Shown piece after piece: positions 14,915-21,800 of a stretch of 46,455 bases of DNA. Every line of letters begins with the position of its first letter. The stretch's first letter is position 1. Position numbers and translations under genes: made by a program. This stretch comes from Prochlorococcus sp. AG-347-L19 (GTDB lineage Bacteria > Cyanobacteriota > Cyanobacteriia > PCC-6307 > Cyanobiaceae): NCBI GenBank assembly GCA_003278895.1, contig QCCO01000007.1, positions 1 through 46,455 of the forward strand, written 5' to 3'. The notes under the pieces were generated by a model. The model had not been told where the DNA came from and made no database searches. It worked only from the letters and a program-made list of their open reading frames with translations.

Positions 14915-16444
14915 ATGGATAAGTACGATGTTGTAATAATAGGAAGTGGAATAGGTGGGTTATGTTGCGGTTCGATCCTAGCTTTATCAGGAAAAAAAGT
15001 ACTTATTTGTGAAGCTCATACTCAACCGGGAGGTGTTGCTCACAGTTTCAAAAGAAAAGGTTACACATTCGAATCAGGTCCTTCATTGTGGAGTGGAATA
15101 GGTAAATGGCCGACAACTAATCCCTTAGGGCAAATTCTTAAATTACTTGATGAAGAAGTTGAACTATTTCAATACAAAGGTTGGCAAGTAATTGTCCCAG
15201 AAGGCAATTTTAATCTTGATGTGGGGGAAGAACCTTTTAAACAAAAAATTAAAACTTTAAGAGGTGAGAAATCAGTCAAAGAATGGGAATCGTTTATTTC
15301 CGGAATAAAACCACTTAGCCAAATAATAAATGAAATACCTTTACTCTCATTTTCTCCCGAATCAATAAATTTCTTAGATCTAATAAATTTAACCTCAAAA
15401 TTTTTACCTAATATCAAGCAAATACCAAAAATTAATAAAGGCTTTGGGAATTTAGTAAATAATCATCTGGAGGATCCTTTTCTCAGGAATTGGGTTGATT
15501 TGTTGAGCTTTTTGATAAGTGGTATGTCAATGCATGATACAAACACAGCTGCGATGGCTACTTTATTTAACGAATGGTTTGAACCAAACTCATACCTTGA
15601 ATACCCTAAAGGAGGTAGTGAATCTATCGTAAAAGCCTTAATTAATGGATTTAAAAAAAATGGAGGAGAATTAATTCTCTCTTCGAGAGTAAAGTCAATT
15701 AACTTCAATAAAAATTTAGCAACAGGTATAACTCTTAATAATGGTTCTAGTTATAGTTGTGAATCAGTTGTCACGAATACTGATGTTTGGAATTTAAAAA
15801 ACTTAATTCCAAATGAAATTCTAAAAAAATGGAATACAAAAGTTTTGAACCCTAATAAATGTGATTCTTTTCTTCATATACATCTAGGTTTCGATGGTGA
15901 TGATCTTCAAGATTTGCCAATTCATGCGATTCATGTTGATGAGTGGGAAAAAGGTGTAACCGCAGAAAGAAATATAGCTGTATTTTCAATCCCATCTGTT
16001 TTAGATAAAAATATGGCCCCTAAAGGAAAACATGTTCTTCATGGATATACTCCTGCAAATGAACCTTGGGAAATTTGGGAAAACCTAAATCCAAAGGAAT
16101 TAGAGTACAGAAATTTGAAAGAAGAAAGATGTTCAATATTCCTTAATGCAGTGCGAAAATTCATCCCTGATATAGATGAAAGGATTGATTTAAAGATGTT
16201 AGGAACCCCAATCACTCATAAAAAATTCACCAATACCTATTGCGGCAGTTACGGCCCTGCATTATCTGCAGCAAAAGGTCTTTTCCCAGGCTGCAAAACT
16301 CCAGTGAAAAATTTATTCACTTGCGGTGCAAGTACATTTCCAGGTATAGGAATTCCTGCTGTTTCAGCAAGTGGTGCCTACGCAGCTGAAAAAATTATTG
16401 GTAAAAAAGAATTTAAAACTCTTCTTAAGAAAATAAATTTATGA
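14915..16444 (+). CDS. CrtISO-like FAD-dependent carotenoid oxidoreductase
   Basis: 509 aa. The N-terminal dinucleotide-binding motif is GSGIGGLCCGS (10-20), followed by the FAD-binding 'CEAHTQPGGVAHSF' (32-45), a signature of the phytoene desaturase/CrtISO group. The C-terminus has 'TCGASTFPGIGIPAVSASG', the second FAD contact. Length matches carotene cis-trans isomerases (about 500 aa), which convert poly-cis lycopene to the all-trans form. Substrate assignment within this superfamily is not safe from sequence alone: the protein could be a CrtISO paralogue or a related desaturase. It follows a membrane microprotein on the same strand. Confidence 0.8.
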   Translation: MDKYDVVIIGSGIGGLCCGSILALSGKKVLICEAHTQPGGVAHSFKRKGYTFESGPSLWSGIGKWPTTNPLGQILKLLDEEVELFQYKGWQVIVPEGNFNLDVGEEPFKQKIKTLRGEKSVKEWESFISGIKPLSQIINEIPLLSFSPESINFLDLINLTSKFLPNIKQIPKINKGFGNLVNNHLEDPFLRNWVDLLSFLISGMSMHDTNTAAMATLFNEWFEPNSYLEYPKGGSESIVKALINGFKKNGGELILSSRVKSINFNKNLATGITLNNGSSYSCESVVTNTDVWNLKNLIPNEILKKWNTKVLNPNKCDSFLHIHLGFDGDDLQDLPIHAIHVDEWEKGVTAERNIAVFSIPSVLDKNMAPKGKHVLHGYTPANEPWEIWENLNPKELEYRNLKEERCSIFLNAVRKFIPDIDERIDLKMLGTPITHKKFTNTYCGSYGPALSAAKGLFPGCKTPVKNLFTCGASTFPGIGIPAVSASGAYAAEKIIGKKEFKTLLKKINL

Positions 16445-16560
16445 ATCCAGTTCTTTTTATAACTCTACAAATACTTAGTTAAGAAATAAGAATAAAGAAA
16501 GCAAAAACGTTCAATAATGATAATCTTTATCTGAACATAAACTTAACTTATAGCTCTTAT

Positions 16561-16764
16561 ATGTTTTTCTTATCAATTCCTCAAGCCTGGCATTTAGTTG
16601 GCACTTGGTCAGAACAACTTCCAAACGAGTCAAATCTTATAGGAATGGGCCAAACAGAATTAATGATGACTTTACATTCAATATTTGTTCCCCTTTTAAT
16701 TGTAATTTCATATTACCTATTCAATAGACTAAATAAAAACGAATCAAAGAAAATTAAAGGATGA
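16561..16764 (+). CDS. Small membrane protein, 67 aa
   Basis: ATG at 16561. A polar first half (IPQAWHLVGTWSEQLPNESN) is followed by one helix (LHSIFVPLLIVISYYLF) and a basic tail (NRLNKNESKKIKG), predicting the N-terminus outside and the C-terminus inside. It is about 115 bp downstream of the CrtISO-like gene. The family is not recognised, though its look is typical of conserved picocyanobacterial small membrane proteins. Confidence 0.6.
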   Translation: MFFLSIPQAWHLVGTWSEQLPNESNLIGMGQTELMMTLHSIFVPLLIVISYYLFNRLNKNESKKIKG

Positions 16765-16775
16765 TAGTTTAAGGT

Positions 16776-17066
16776 TTATTTAGCAGAACTTCTTCTAACT
16801 ACTTTTCTGCCTGTAGAAGTATCAACTCCGCTTGAATCTTTAGTTTGTGAATTAGTTTCAATATTATCAACATCACTCTTATCCATTTCTGCGCAAACAC
16901 CTACTACCATGGCAGCTTGCATATGATCTGGCAAATCTCCAATAGTTAATAAAGCCTTTAAAACTAATTGAAGTCGAGTTTGCCGATCTATTTCAGGTCT
17001 TAGTTTTTTTACGGTATTCCAAAGTTCTTGGGTAACTTCTTTTAAAAGTTCTCGATCTACAGCCAA
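16776..17066 (-). CDS. Conserved cyanobacterial hypothetical protein, 96 aa
   Basis: TTG at 17064-17066 is the start; it gives (M)AVDRELLKEVTQELWNTV. The first 65 residues are helical with 'RPEIDRQTRLQLVLKALLTI' and 'PDHMQAAMVVGVCAEMDK'. The tail is low-complexity and basic at the very end (GRKVVRRSSAK). It is a recognised small soluble cyanobacterial family of unknown function. It is convergent with the 67-aa membrane protein. Confidence 0.75.
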   Translation of the reverse strand: MAVDRELLKEVTQELWNTVKKLRPEIDRQTRLQLVLKALLTIGDLPDHMQAAMVVGVCAEMDKSDVDNIETNSQTKDSSGVDTSTGRKVVRRSSAK

Positions 17067-17156
17067 ATTAAATCCTTCTTGTATTTCTACTAATCTAACA
17101 AAAAATTGGATCTCGTAAAATAATATTCAATAAAAAGATTGTTAGTTAATATTTGT

Positions 17157-17363
17157 CTATCCGAATACAAGTTGCATTTGTTGGTGCGATTCAACCTTCT
17201 CTTGCAAAAGTTTATCTTTTTCAATCTTTTTTAGAGTAAAAGTTCCATAAAATTTTTTTTGAATCTTTATTGGAGTATTTTCAAATTTTACATTTTTGCT
17301 AATTAGAAAATTCCACTCTTTTGAATTAAAAGGGGCATAAGGAGAAGATGAAATCACTTTCAT
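17157..17363 (-). CDS. Hypothetical small protein, 68 aa
   Basis: ATG at 17361-17363. Soluble and basic, starting MKVISSSPYAPFNSKEWNFL. The second half is Lys/Gln-rich. A perfect 17-bp inverted repeat lies 6 bp before the start codon, in the 5' leader or promoter. No family is recognised. Confidence 0.55.
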   Translation of the reverse strand: MKVISSSPYAPFNSKEWNFLISKNVKFENTPIKIQKKFYGTFTLKKIEKDKLLQEKVESHQQMQLVFG

Positions 17364-17368
17364 ATCTT

Positions 17369-17408
17369 AATAGTAAATCTGTACTAATAATAGTACAGAT
17401 TTACTATT
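17369..17408. repeat. Perfect 17-bp inverted repeat
   Basis: Left arm AATAGTAAATCTGTACT (17369-17385), loop AATAAT, right arm AGTACAGATTTACTATT (17392-17408). It has no T-run, so it is not a classical terminator. The position directly upstream of the 68-aa gene fits an operator, an mRNA hairpin blocking the ribosome site, or a processing site. Confidence 0.85.
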
Positions 17409-17664
17409 GCGCAAGAATTTCATCGACTTTTTCCTAATTTTGAAGAGTCTTTGAGAATGGATTGATTTTTTTTATCTAAATTGTAGGAATTATAAGTTTA
17501 ATAAATGAATAAAAGTATCATTCGTAACTTAATGATCCCTTTTTTTAGTGTCTTAAGACTTTTCTTGCTTAAAAACCTCTTAAGATAGTCAATTTGTTGA
17601 AATTAACATTGACAAGATATATTTAGTAATCCCTCCTATAAAAAGAATAATGAATTGATCAAAA
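17409..17664. other. Intergenic region with only a weak 27-codon ORF
   Basis: No confident gene. A 27-codon plus-strand ORF (ATG 17505 to TAG at 17586) encodes a short basic-hydrophobic peptide starting MNKSIIRNLMIPFF; it could be a membrane microprotein but is as likely chance. The rest is AT-rich, with no tRNA-like fold seen. Confidence 0.4.
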
Positions 17665-17973
17665 ATGCTTCTTAGTAATGCAAAAAGACTAAAAATCCAA
17701 GGAATAATTAAAAGAATTGCTCAAAATAAATCAATTACATTAGAAGAAAGGATATTTGTTGAGAAATTTGCGCAACATAATTCGACAATTTCTCTTTGGC
17801 TGAAAAAAGCTAACAGCTTTAGAAGGAATGGTGCAAAGAATAATGGGGGGATTGATAACCTCCTACAATCATTTGGGATAGATGGACTAGATAAAGAAAA
17901 TCATTTCAACCCAAATGAAGATGATATATCGGATTGGTTTGGCGGCGCTCCTGGTTGGCTAAGGAGAAGCTAA
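17665..17973 (+). CDS. Conserved picocyanobacterial hypothetical protein, 102 aa
   Basis: ATG at 17665. The N-terminal half is helical and basic (KRLKIQGIIKRIAQNKSITL). The second half is Gly/Asn-rich and ends 'DISDWFGGAPGWLRRS'. It is soluble, without cysteines or signal peptide. The C-terminal motif with W-F-G-G-A-P-G-W looks conserved rather than random. I recognise it as a small conserved protein without a known role. Confidence 0.7.
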   Translation: MLLSNAKRLKIQGIIKRIAQNKSITLEERIFVEKFAQHNSTISLWLKKANSFRRNGAKNNGGIDNLLQSFGIDGLDKENHFNPNEDDISDWFGGAPGWLRRS

Positions 17974-18246
17974 ATCCATTAATTATTCAATTTACCCAAG
18001 CTATTTCACACAAATATATACTCATAAAAGATATAAATACCCAAAAAACCCATGGTATAAATTTAATCGGCACTAAATATTTTTTTGAAAAGGTTTTCAT
18101 ATTTATTTTTCTTTTAGATTATTTCTTCCTTACCGTTTTTGAAAATAGGTTTAATTGCTCTATTTATAAATTAAACAAAATTCGAAACCTCAAAGAGGTT
18201 AAATCACTTTAAGTAGATAAACTTAATGAGCCTTAATCATCAAAAT

Positions 18247-18387
18247 CTAAGCAACTTTATTTTCAATGTTCCTTGAAAAATTTGCCATTTTTGCCTCATC
18301 ATGGTCTGAATCATTCCAATATTCGATAAGTCTTTCTAATTCATAAATCCTCTTTTTGGCATTTGCAATTTTTTCAGTAACTGTCAT
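18247..18387 (-). CDS. Hypothetical helical small protein, 46 aa
   Basis: ATG at 18385-18387 to TAG at 18247-18249. The product starts MTVTEKIANAKKRIYELERL and is almost entirely charged helix, probably coiled coil. One Trp and several acidic residues sit in the middle. Composition is strongly protein-like. No family is recognised. Confidence 0.6.
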   Translation of the reverse strand: MTVTEKIANAKKRIYELERLIEYWNDSDHDEAKMANFSRNIENKVA

Positions 18388-18543
18388 ATAAAATTTTTAT
18401 CTATCCAATTAATGCATGAAAAAAAAATATTTCAATGGAAGATACAATTTTTAGACTATAAATATTAATTTTTGGTTAATTAGTTCAATATATTATAGCC
18501 CTCGAGCGAATAAGTAAATATACTTAAAGAAAATACTAAATTT

Positions 18544-19053
18544 ATGAAGAAATTAAATTCTTTAATTTTGAATAGTACTGTTAACTTCTTAGACTTGATA
18601 TACTCTGGTAGATCTTTACAAAGATTTTGGGTTTTAGAAGTTATAGCTAGATCACCTTATTTTGCATTTCTTTCAGTTCTTCATTTTAAAGAATCCCTAG
18701 GAATTAAAAATGAGAAAACAATGATTTTAATGAAAGAACATTTTTATCAAGCTATTAACGAAACTGAACATCTTAAAGAAATGGAGAAAAGAGGAGGAGA
18801 TAGGTTCTGGATTGATAGATTTTTTGCAAGACACCTTGTGCTTGTATATTACTGGATCATGGTTTTTTATTATTTCCTATCTCCAGCAAATGCGTATGAT
18901 GTCAACATAAAAATCGAAGAACATGCATTTGAAACTTATTCCAAATATTTAATAGATAATCCAAATGATCAAAAAATAAAAGAAATTGCTCAAGATGAAT
19001 TAAATCATGTCCAAGAGCTTAACCAAGCTTTGTCAATGCTTACTACAGTTTAG
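18544..19053 (+). CDS. ptox: Plastoquinol terminal oxidase (alternative oxidase family)
   Basis: 169 aa di-iron quinol oxidase passing electrons from plastoquinol to oxygen, a safety valve under strong light. The expected ligand set is present in order: Glu32 (in LEVIARSPYF), Glu73 and His76 (in NETEHL), Glu125/126 (in EEHAFETY), and Glu152 with His155 (in DELNHV). The segments 'GGDRFWIDRFFARHLVLVYY' and 'FYYFLSPANAYD' match the plastid/cyanobacterial IMMUTANS group. It is much shorter than plastid PTOX (about 300 aa), lacking N- and C-terminal extensions. It is convergent with the NdhF-like small gene, overlapping by 4 bp. Confidence 0.92.
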   Translation: MKKLNSLILNSTVNFLDLIYSGRSLQRFWVLEVIARSPYFAFLSVLHFKESLGIKNEKTMILMKEHFYQAINETEHLKEMEKRGGDRFWIDRFFARHLVLVYYWIMVFYYFLSPANAYDVNIKIEEHAFETYSKYLIDNPNDQKIKEIAQDELNHVQELNQALSMLTTV

Positions 19054-19484
19054 ATTATTGCTGAGAAATCAATTAACAATATTGAGATCATCACCGAAGA
19101 AGAAATTAATCCTAGACTTATCATTAATGAGACATAACCTTTTTTTCTAGGCAATTTATAAAAAGATATTCCAATAATTAAAATCATTATTAATGAGAAA
19201 AAAATTATAATTTTTTCATTTACTAAATTGAGATGTATAACTAAATTTTTTTCTTCAAAAAATTTGAGAACTTCAGATAAAACTAATTCTTTTTCTATTT
19301 TCATAAAATAGTCAAATGAGCTTATAAAAGCAGAACTTAATAAAGATAATGCAACCAGTGCAGTAACTGGTTTTGTTAACCTATTAAGTGTTCTGTTAAA
19401 ACTTGCCAATAAAATAAGAATAAATAAAGAGGTTACAAAAGGTATTAAAGGTATAAGAGTTGTTGAATTTATGAAATTTCCCAC
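19050..19484 (-). CDS. Membrane protein resembling the N-terminus of NdhF
   Basis: 144 aa from GTG at 19482-19484. 'LIPLIPFVTSLFILILLASF', 'NRTLNRLTKP', and later 'GYVSLMISLGLISSSVMISI' parallel the first 120 or so residues of NdhF ('LIPVLPLLG', 'SFNRTTN', 'PGYVRFYAYLSLFSSSMLG'). The proton-pumping core of NdhF is absent. It has four likely membrane helices. It may be an orphan accessory subunit of an NDH-1 complex or a distant relative; this is inference from similarity seen by eye. The stop overlaps that of the terminal oxidase gene by 4 bp on the opposite strand. Confidence 0.6.
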   Translation of the reverse strand: MGNFINSTTLIPLIPFVTSLFILILLASFNRTLNRLTKPVTALVALSLLSSAFISSFDYFMKIEKELVLSEVLKFFEEKNLVIHLNLVNEKIIIFFSLIMILIIGISFYKLPRKKGYVSLMISLGLISSSVMISILLIDFSAII

Positions 19485-19631
19485 GGAAATAATATGTATC
19501 TAACTTAAAATTTTATATTATTTCGACGCGTTATTTTATTAAAAAAAATTTTTTAGAACGTAAAATGTAATTAGTACCTATTGCATTCTGTGTAAATTGA
19601 TACCAAAATTTAATTAGTATTGAAAAATAAA

Positions 19632-19733
19632 ATGTTAGCCATTTCTGAAATTATTATTGCAAGTGCTATCTTCCTAGGAATTGTATATTGGGAAGTTAAA
19701 TTCCTATATACCAAAACTACTGTAGCGAAATAA
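19632..19733 (+). CDS. Single-helix membrane microprotein, 33 aa
   Basis: ATG at 19632 to TAA at 19731. One N-terminal helix (ISEIIIASAIFLGIVYW) is followed by a basic, polar tail (EVKFLYTKTTVAK). Its layout resembles small photosystem-associated peptides, but it matches none that I know. It starts the microprotein cluster that runs to about 20.4 kb. Confidence 0.55.
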   Translation: MLAISEIIIASAIFLGIVYWEVKFLYTKTTVAK

Positions 19734-19795
19734 ATTAACTCAAAACACGAAAAATTTAAAACGCAGAAAATTTAAATAAAATTTAAGAATTTAAG

Positions 19796-19830
19796 TTGAC
19801 AAAAAAAGCTCTAAATATGAGAGAATAAAC
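19796..19830 (+). promoter_or_regulatory. Possible promoter for the poly-Gln microprotein
   Basis: A consensus -35 box TTGACA (19796-19801) is followed by TATGAG and AGAATA hexamers, neither at ideal 17-bp spacing, about 20-55 bp before the ATG at 19851. Only the -35 element is convincing. Confidence 0.3.
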
Positions 19831-19850
19831 ACAAATATTAAGCCCCTCTA

Positions 19851-19988
19851 ATGAGCGAAGTCCAAAATTCAGATACTAACTCAACTCAGCAGCAACAACA
19901 ACAACAGCAACAATCCTATTCAGACAGCAAAATTAATTCTGCTGAGAGCGAGAGACTTTATCTTGAGATGAAAGAAGCTTGGCTTTAA
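19851..19988 (+). CDS. Poly-glutamine microprotein, 45 aa
   Basis: ATG at 19851 to TAA at 19986. The product starts MSEVQNSDTNST, has a run of nine Gln encoded by mixed CAG/CAA codons (19887-19913), then SYSDSKINSAESERL and a short helix YLEMKEAWL. Mixed codons mean the tract is not a recent simple slippage of one codon. The C-terminal half is amphipathic. A consensus -35 hexamer upstream and a weak hairpin with T-run downstream suggest its own transcript. No family is recognised. Confidence 0.65.
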   Translation: MSEVQNSDTNSTQQQQQQQQQSYSDSKINSAESERLYLEMKEAWL

Positions 19989-20003
19989 ATTTAATTCGTG
20001 TTT

Positions 20004-20030
20004 GAAATAATATTTCTATAATTTTTTTTT
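20004..20030 (+). terminator. Weak terminator-like hairpin
   Basis: GAAAT (20004-20008) and ATTTC (20012-20016) form a short stem, with a nine-base T-run shortly after. It would end the transcript of the poly-Gln microprotein. The stem is too short to be sure. Confidence 0.35.
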
Positions 20031-20100
20031 AATTTTGAATTAATCAATACTTTTTTATTTTCTATACCCTTTAAATTTTATTTAACAGCAAAGGTAATTT

Positions 20101-20232
20101 TTGAGAAAACTAAAGCAGTTAGAAAAAATTAACGGAAGGCTCGCAATGGGAGGGTTGATATATTTAGTTTTTACAAAATTAGTTTCCAATCGTGCCGACA
20201 TATTAGACCAGCTTAAATCTTATTTAATTTAA
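20101..20232 (+). CDS. HLIP-like (high light-inducible) small protein, 43 aa
   Basis: TTG at 20101, with a stop codon close upstream in frame and an AAAGGT ribosome-binding-like stretch 7-12 bp before the start. The product has LEKINGRLAMGGLIYLVF, matching the chlorophyll-binding helix signature E-x-x-N-G-R-x-A-M-x-G of HLIP/CAB-family proteins. The helix is followed by a polar tail (SNRADILDQLKSYLI). It is short for an HLIP and lacks the usual N-terminal extension, yet keeps the Glu, Asn and Arg that ligate or lock chlorophyll. HLIPs quench excess energy and protect photosystems. I infer membrane location in the thylakoid. Confidence 0.7.
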   Translation: MRKLKQLEKINGRLAMGGLIYLVFTKLVSNRADILDQLKSYLI

Positions 20233-20248
20233 AAATGAATAAGAAATA

Positions 20249-20341
20249 TTATCCAGGAATATTTCTTTCTATATAAGCGTCAGTTAAAGCTAGGATTAAC
20301 CCCAATAATGTTGAAAATACAGCAATTTCAGTTGATTCCAT
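20249..20341 (-). CDS. Single-helix membrane microprotein, 30 aa
   Basis: ATG at 20339-20341 to TAA at 20249-20251. The product is MESTEIAVFSTLLGLILALT followed by DAYIERNIPG. One helix lies between an acidic N-terminus and a polar tail. The layout resembles PsbM- or PetM-like small subunits, without a match that I can name. It is convergent with the HLIP-like gene. Confidence 0.55.
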   Translation of the reverse strand: MESTEIAVFSTLLGLILALTDAYIERNIPG

Positions 20342-20439
20342 TTTATTTTTGAATTACCCCTTAGTTTGCTAAATAATTCAAAGTTCAGCAACAAAACTAG
20401 TAACTTGCTATAGTACTTATATACTATTAGTTGTTTATT

Positions 20440-20688
20440 GTGAGCTCAGCAACTCCTGAGTTTCTTTTCGTTAGGCCTGGTGATTATGTCGCAATTAAAA
20501 AAGAAAATTGCGAAGATACTAAGGAAAAGGATAAAAATTATTGGGTCGGTCAAATTATCGACTGTATTGGAGGAGCTAGAAATCCAAATTCATGGACCTT
20601 GTTTCAAGTTGCCAATATTGACAATGGAGAGATCACTATAATCAACGCCGATATTGTAGAAAAAATTTTGAAACCTTCTGGAAATTAA
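20440..20688 (+). CDS. DUF3104-like small protein
   Basis: 82 aa from GTG at 20440; a TTG at 20431 would add three residues. The pattern 'FLFVRPGDYVAIKKE', then 'YWVGQIIDCIGGARNPNSW' and 'LFQVANIDNGEITIINADIV', matches the picocyanobacterial DUF3104 family (a small beta-rich, SH3-like module of unknown role). The match is from memory of the family pattern. There is no membrane helix. It stands alone, 66 bp before the convergent GNAT gene. Confidence 0.78.
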   Translation: MSSATPEFLFVRPGDYVAIKKENCEDTKEKDKNYWVGQIIDCIGGARNPNSWTLFQVANIDNGEITIINADIVEKILKPSGN

Positions 20689-20754
20689 TCTTAATCAAAC
20701 AAACTTCTTTCAGTATTACAGAAACAAAACGGGAAATAAACGCTTTAAAGAAAA

Positions 20755-21645
20755 TCACCCCAGTTCCAAGCAGGCAAGTCCATATACTTGATTCATAGGG
20801 CAGGGAGGTTGAATGCCTTTATACATTCTGTAAGTTTTTGATAATTCCTCAAATCCCAAACTTGATAAAAGATAATTTGCATAAGGGTTCAGATTAGAGC
20901 AATCCAATAAGATTTGAGCATCTAAATCACCAACTAACTCCCTTATTAATAATTCAGCAAGTGGTGGAGTATCCGCTAAAAGAGGACCAATTCTCCAGCC
21001 TTGCTCATTACCCTCCAATACACAAGGTCTTATCCTGCCAAATCCATGGCACATCCCATTATTATCGACAATTGCACTGACATTACCATGAGAATTTTTC
21101 AACCAATCATTTAGAAAATGTGGTCTGGGACTAGGTTCTCTTTGATTATCATAAATTAAAACTGCTTCAGAAGAAATTTTATTACCCGGGACAACTTTAA
21201 AAGAATGAAATTGATCTTTATAGAAATTTCTCAATGGCAAATCTTGAGAACCATTTAATTTCCATCGATTTGTAATGGAAGATTTTTTAAACCCCCACTT
21301 TGCGTAATCATTTAATCTATCTGGAGCAGCCTCAAGACCAATACAATCAACATTTTTCAAATATTCGAGGGCATGTTTCCATAATCTCACTCCATATCCA
21401 TTATTCCGGAATTCTTTTTTAACGATAAATAAACCTATAAAACCATACGAGGAATTATATTTTATACACGCAATAGAGCCTATAGGATTATTGTCTAGAC
21501 AAGCTACCCATACCCCTTGTTTATCTGTATTTCTATAAATTGATAAATCATCCATTCCTGGAGAAAATCCTTCTAACCTTGCCCAGTTTGTGACTTCTGG
21601 TATTTCATTTATAGATATCAATCTAATTGAAAAATTTTCCCTCAT
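20755..21645 (-). CDS. GNAT family N-acetyltransferase with C-terminal second domain
   Basis: 296 aa. The N-terminal GNAT domain (about residues 5-130) shows 'IGLFIVKKEFRNNGYGVRLW', in which R-x-x-G-x-G/V is the acetyl-CoA pyrophosphate loop. Then comes 'CIGLEAAPDRLNDYAKWGF'. The second half (about 150-290) resembles the YitH/HolE-type C-terminal domain, with 'GRIRPCVLEGNEQGWRIGPL' and a late Gly-Phe strand. Substrate is unknown. It is soluble and monocistronic on the minus strand, divergent from the aldehyde dehydrogenase gene. Similar two-domain GNATs are common in picocyanobacteria. Confidence 0.85.
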   Translation of the reverse strand: MRENFSIRLISINEIPEVTNWARLEGFSPGMDDLSIYRNTDKQGVWVACLDNNPIGSIACIKYNSSYGFIGLFIVKKEFRNNGYGVRLWKHALEYLKNVDCIGLEAAPDRLNDYAKWGFKKSSITNRWKLNGSQDLPLRNFYKDQFHSFKVVPGNKISSEAVLIYDNQREPSPRPHFLNDWLKNSHGNVSAIVDNNGMCHGFGRIRPCVLEGNEQGWRIGPLLADTPPLAELLIRELVGDLDAQILLDCSNLNPYANYLLSSLGFEELSKTYRMYKGIQPPCPMNQVYGLACLELG

Positions 21646-21800
21646 AGAAATATACTAACCAAGAAAAATTTGAATTTTTAAAAGCAATATTAATAAATTT
21701 GATTATTTCTCATAAATCATTCGCTTTGATTTAACTGCCCAAAAATTTAGTTATTTACAATTTATCCTCTGATATATTTAATACTATTCAAAGGTAAAAA

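Noticed and set aside
17934..18212. 92-codon ORF overlapping the 102-aa gene
   Set aside because: It begins inside the upstream gene in another frame and reads like translated AT-rich intergenic DNA, with no conserved-looking segment.
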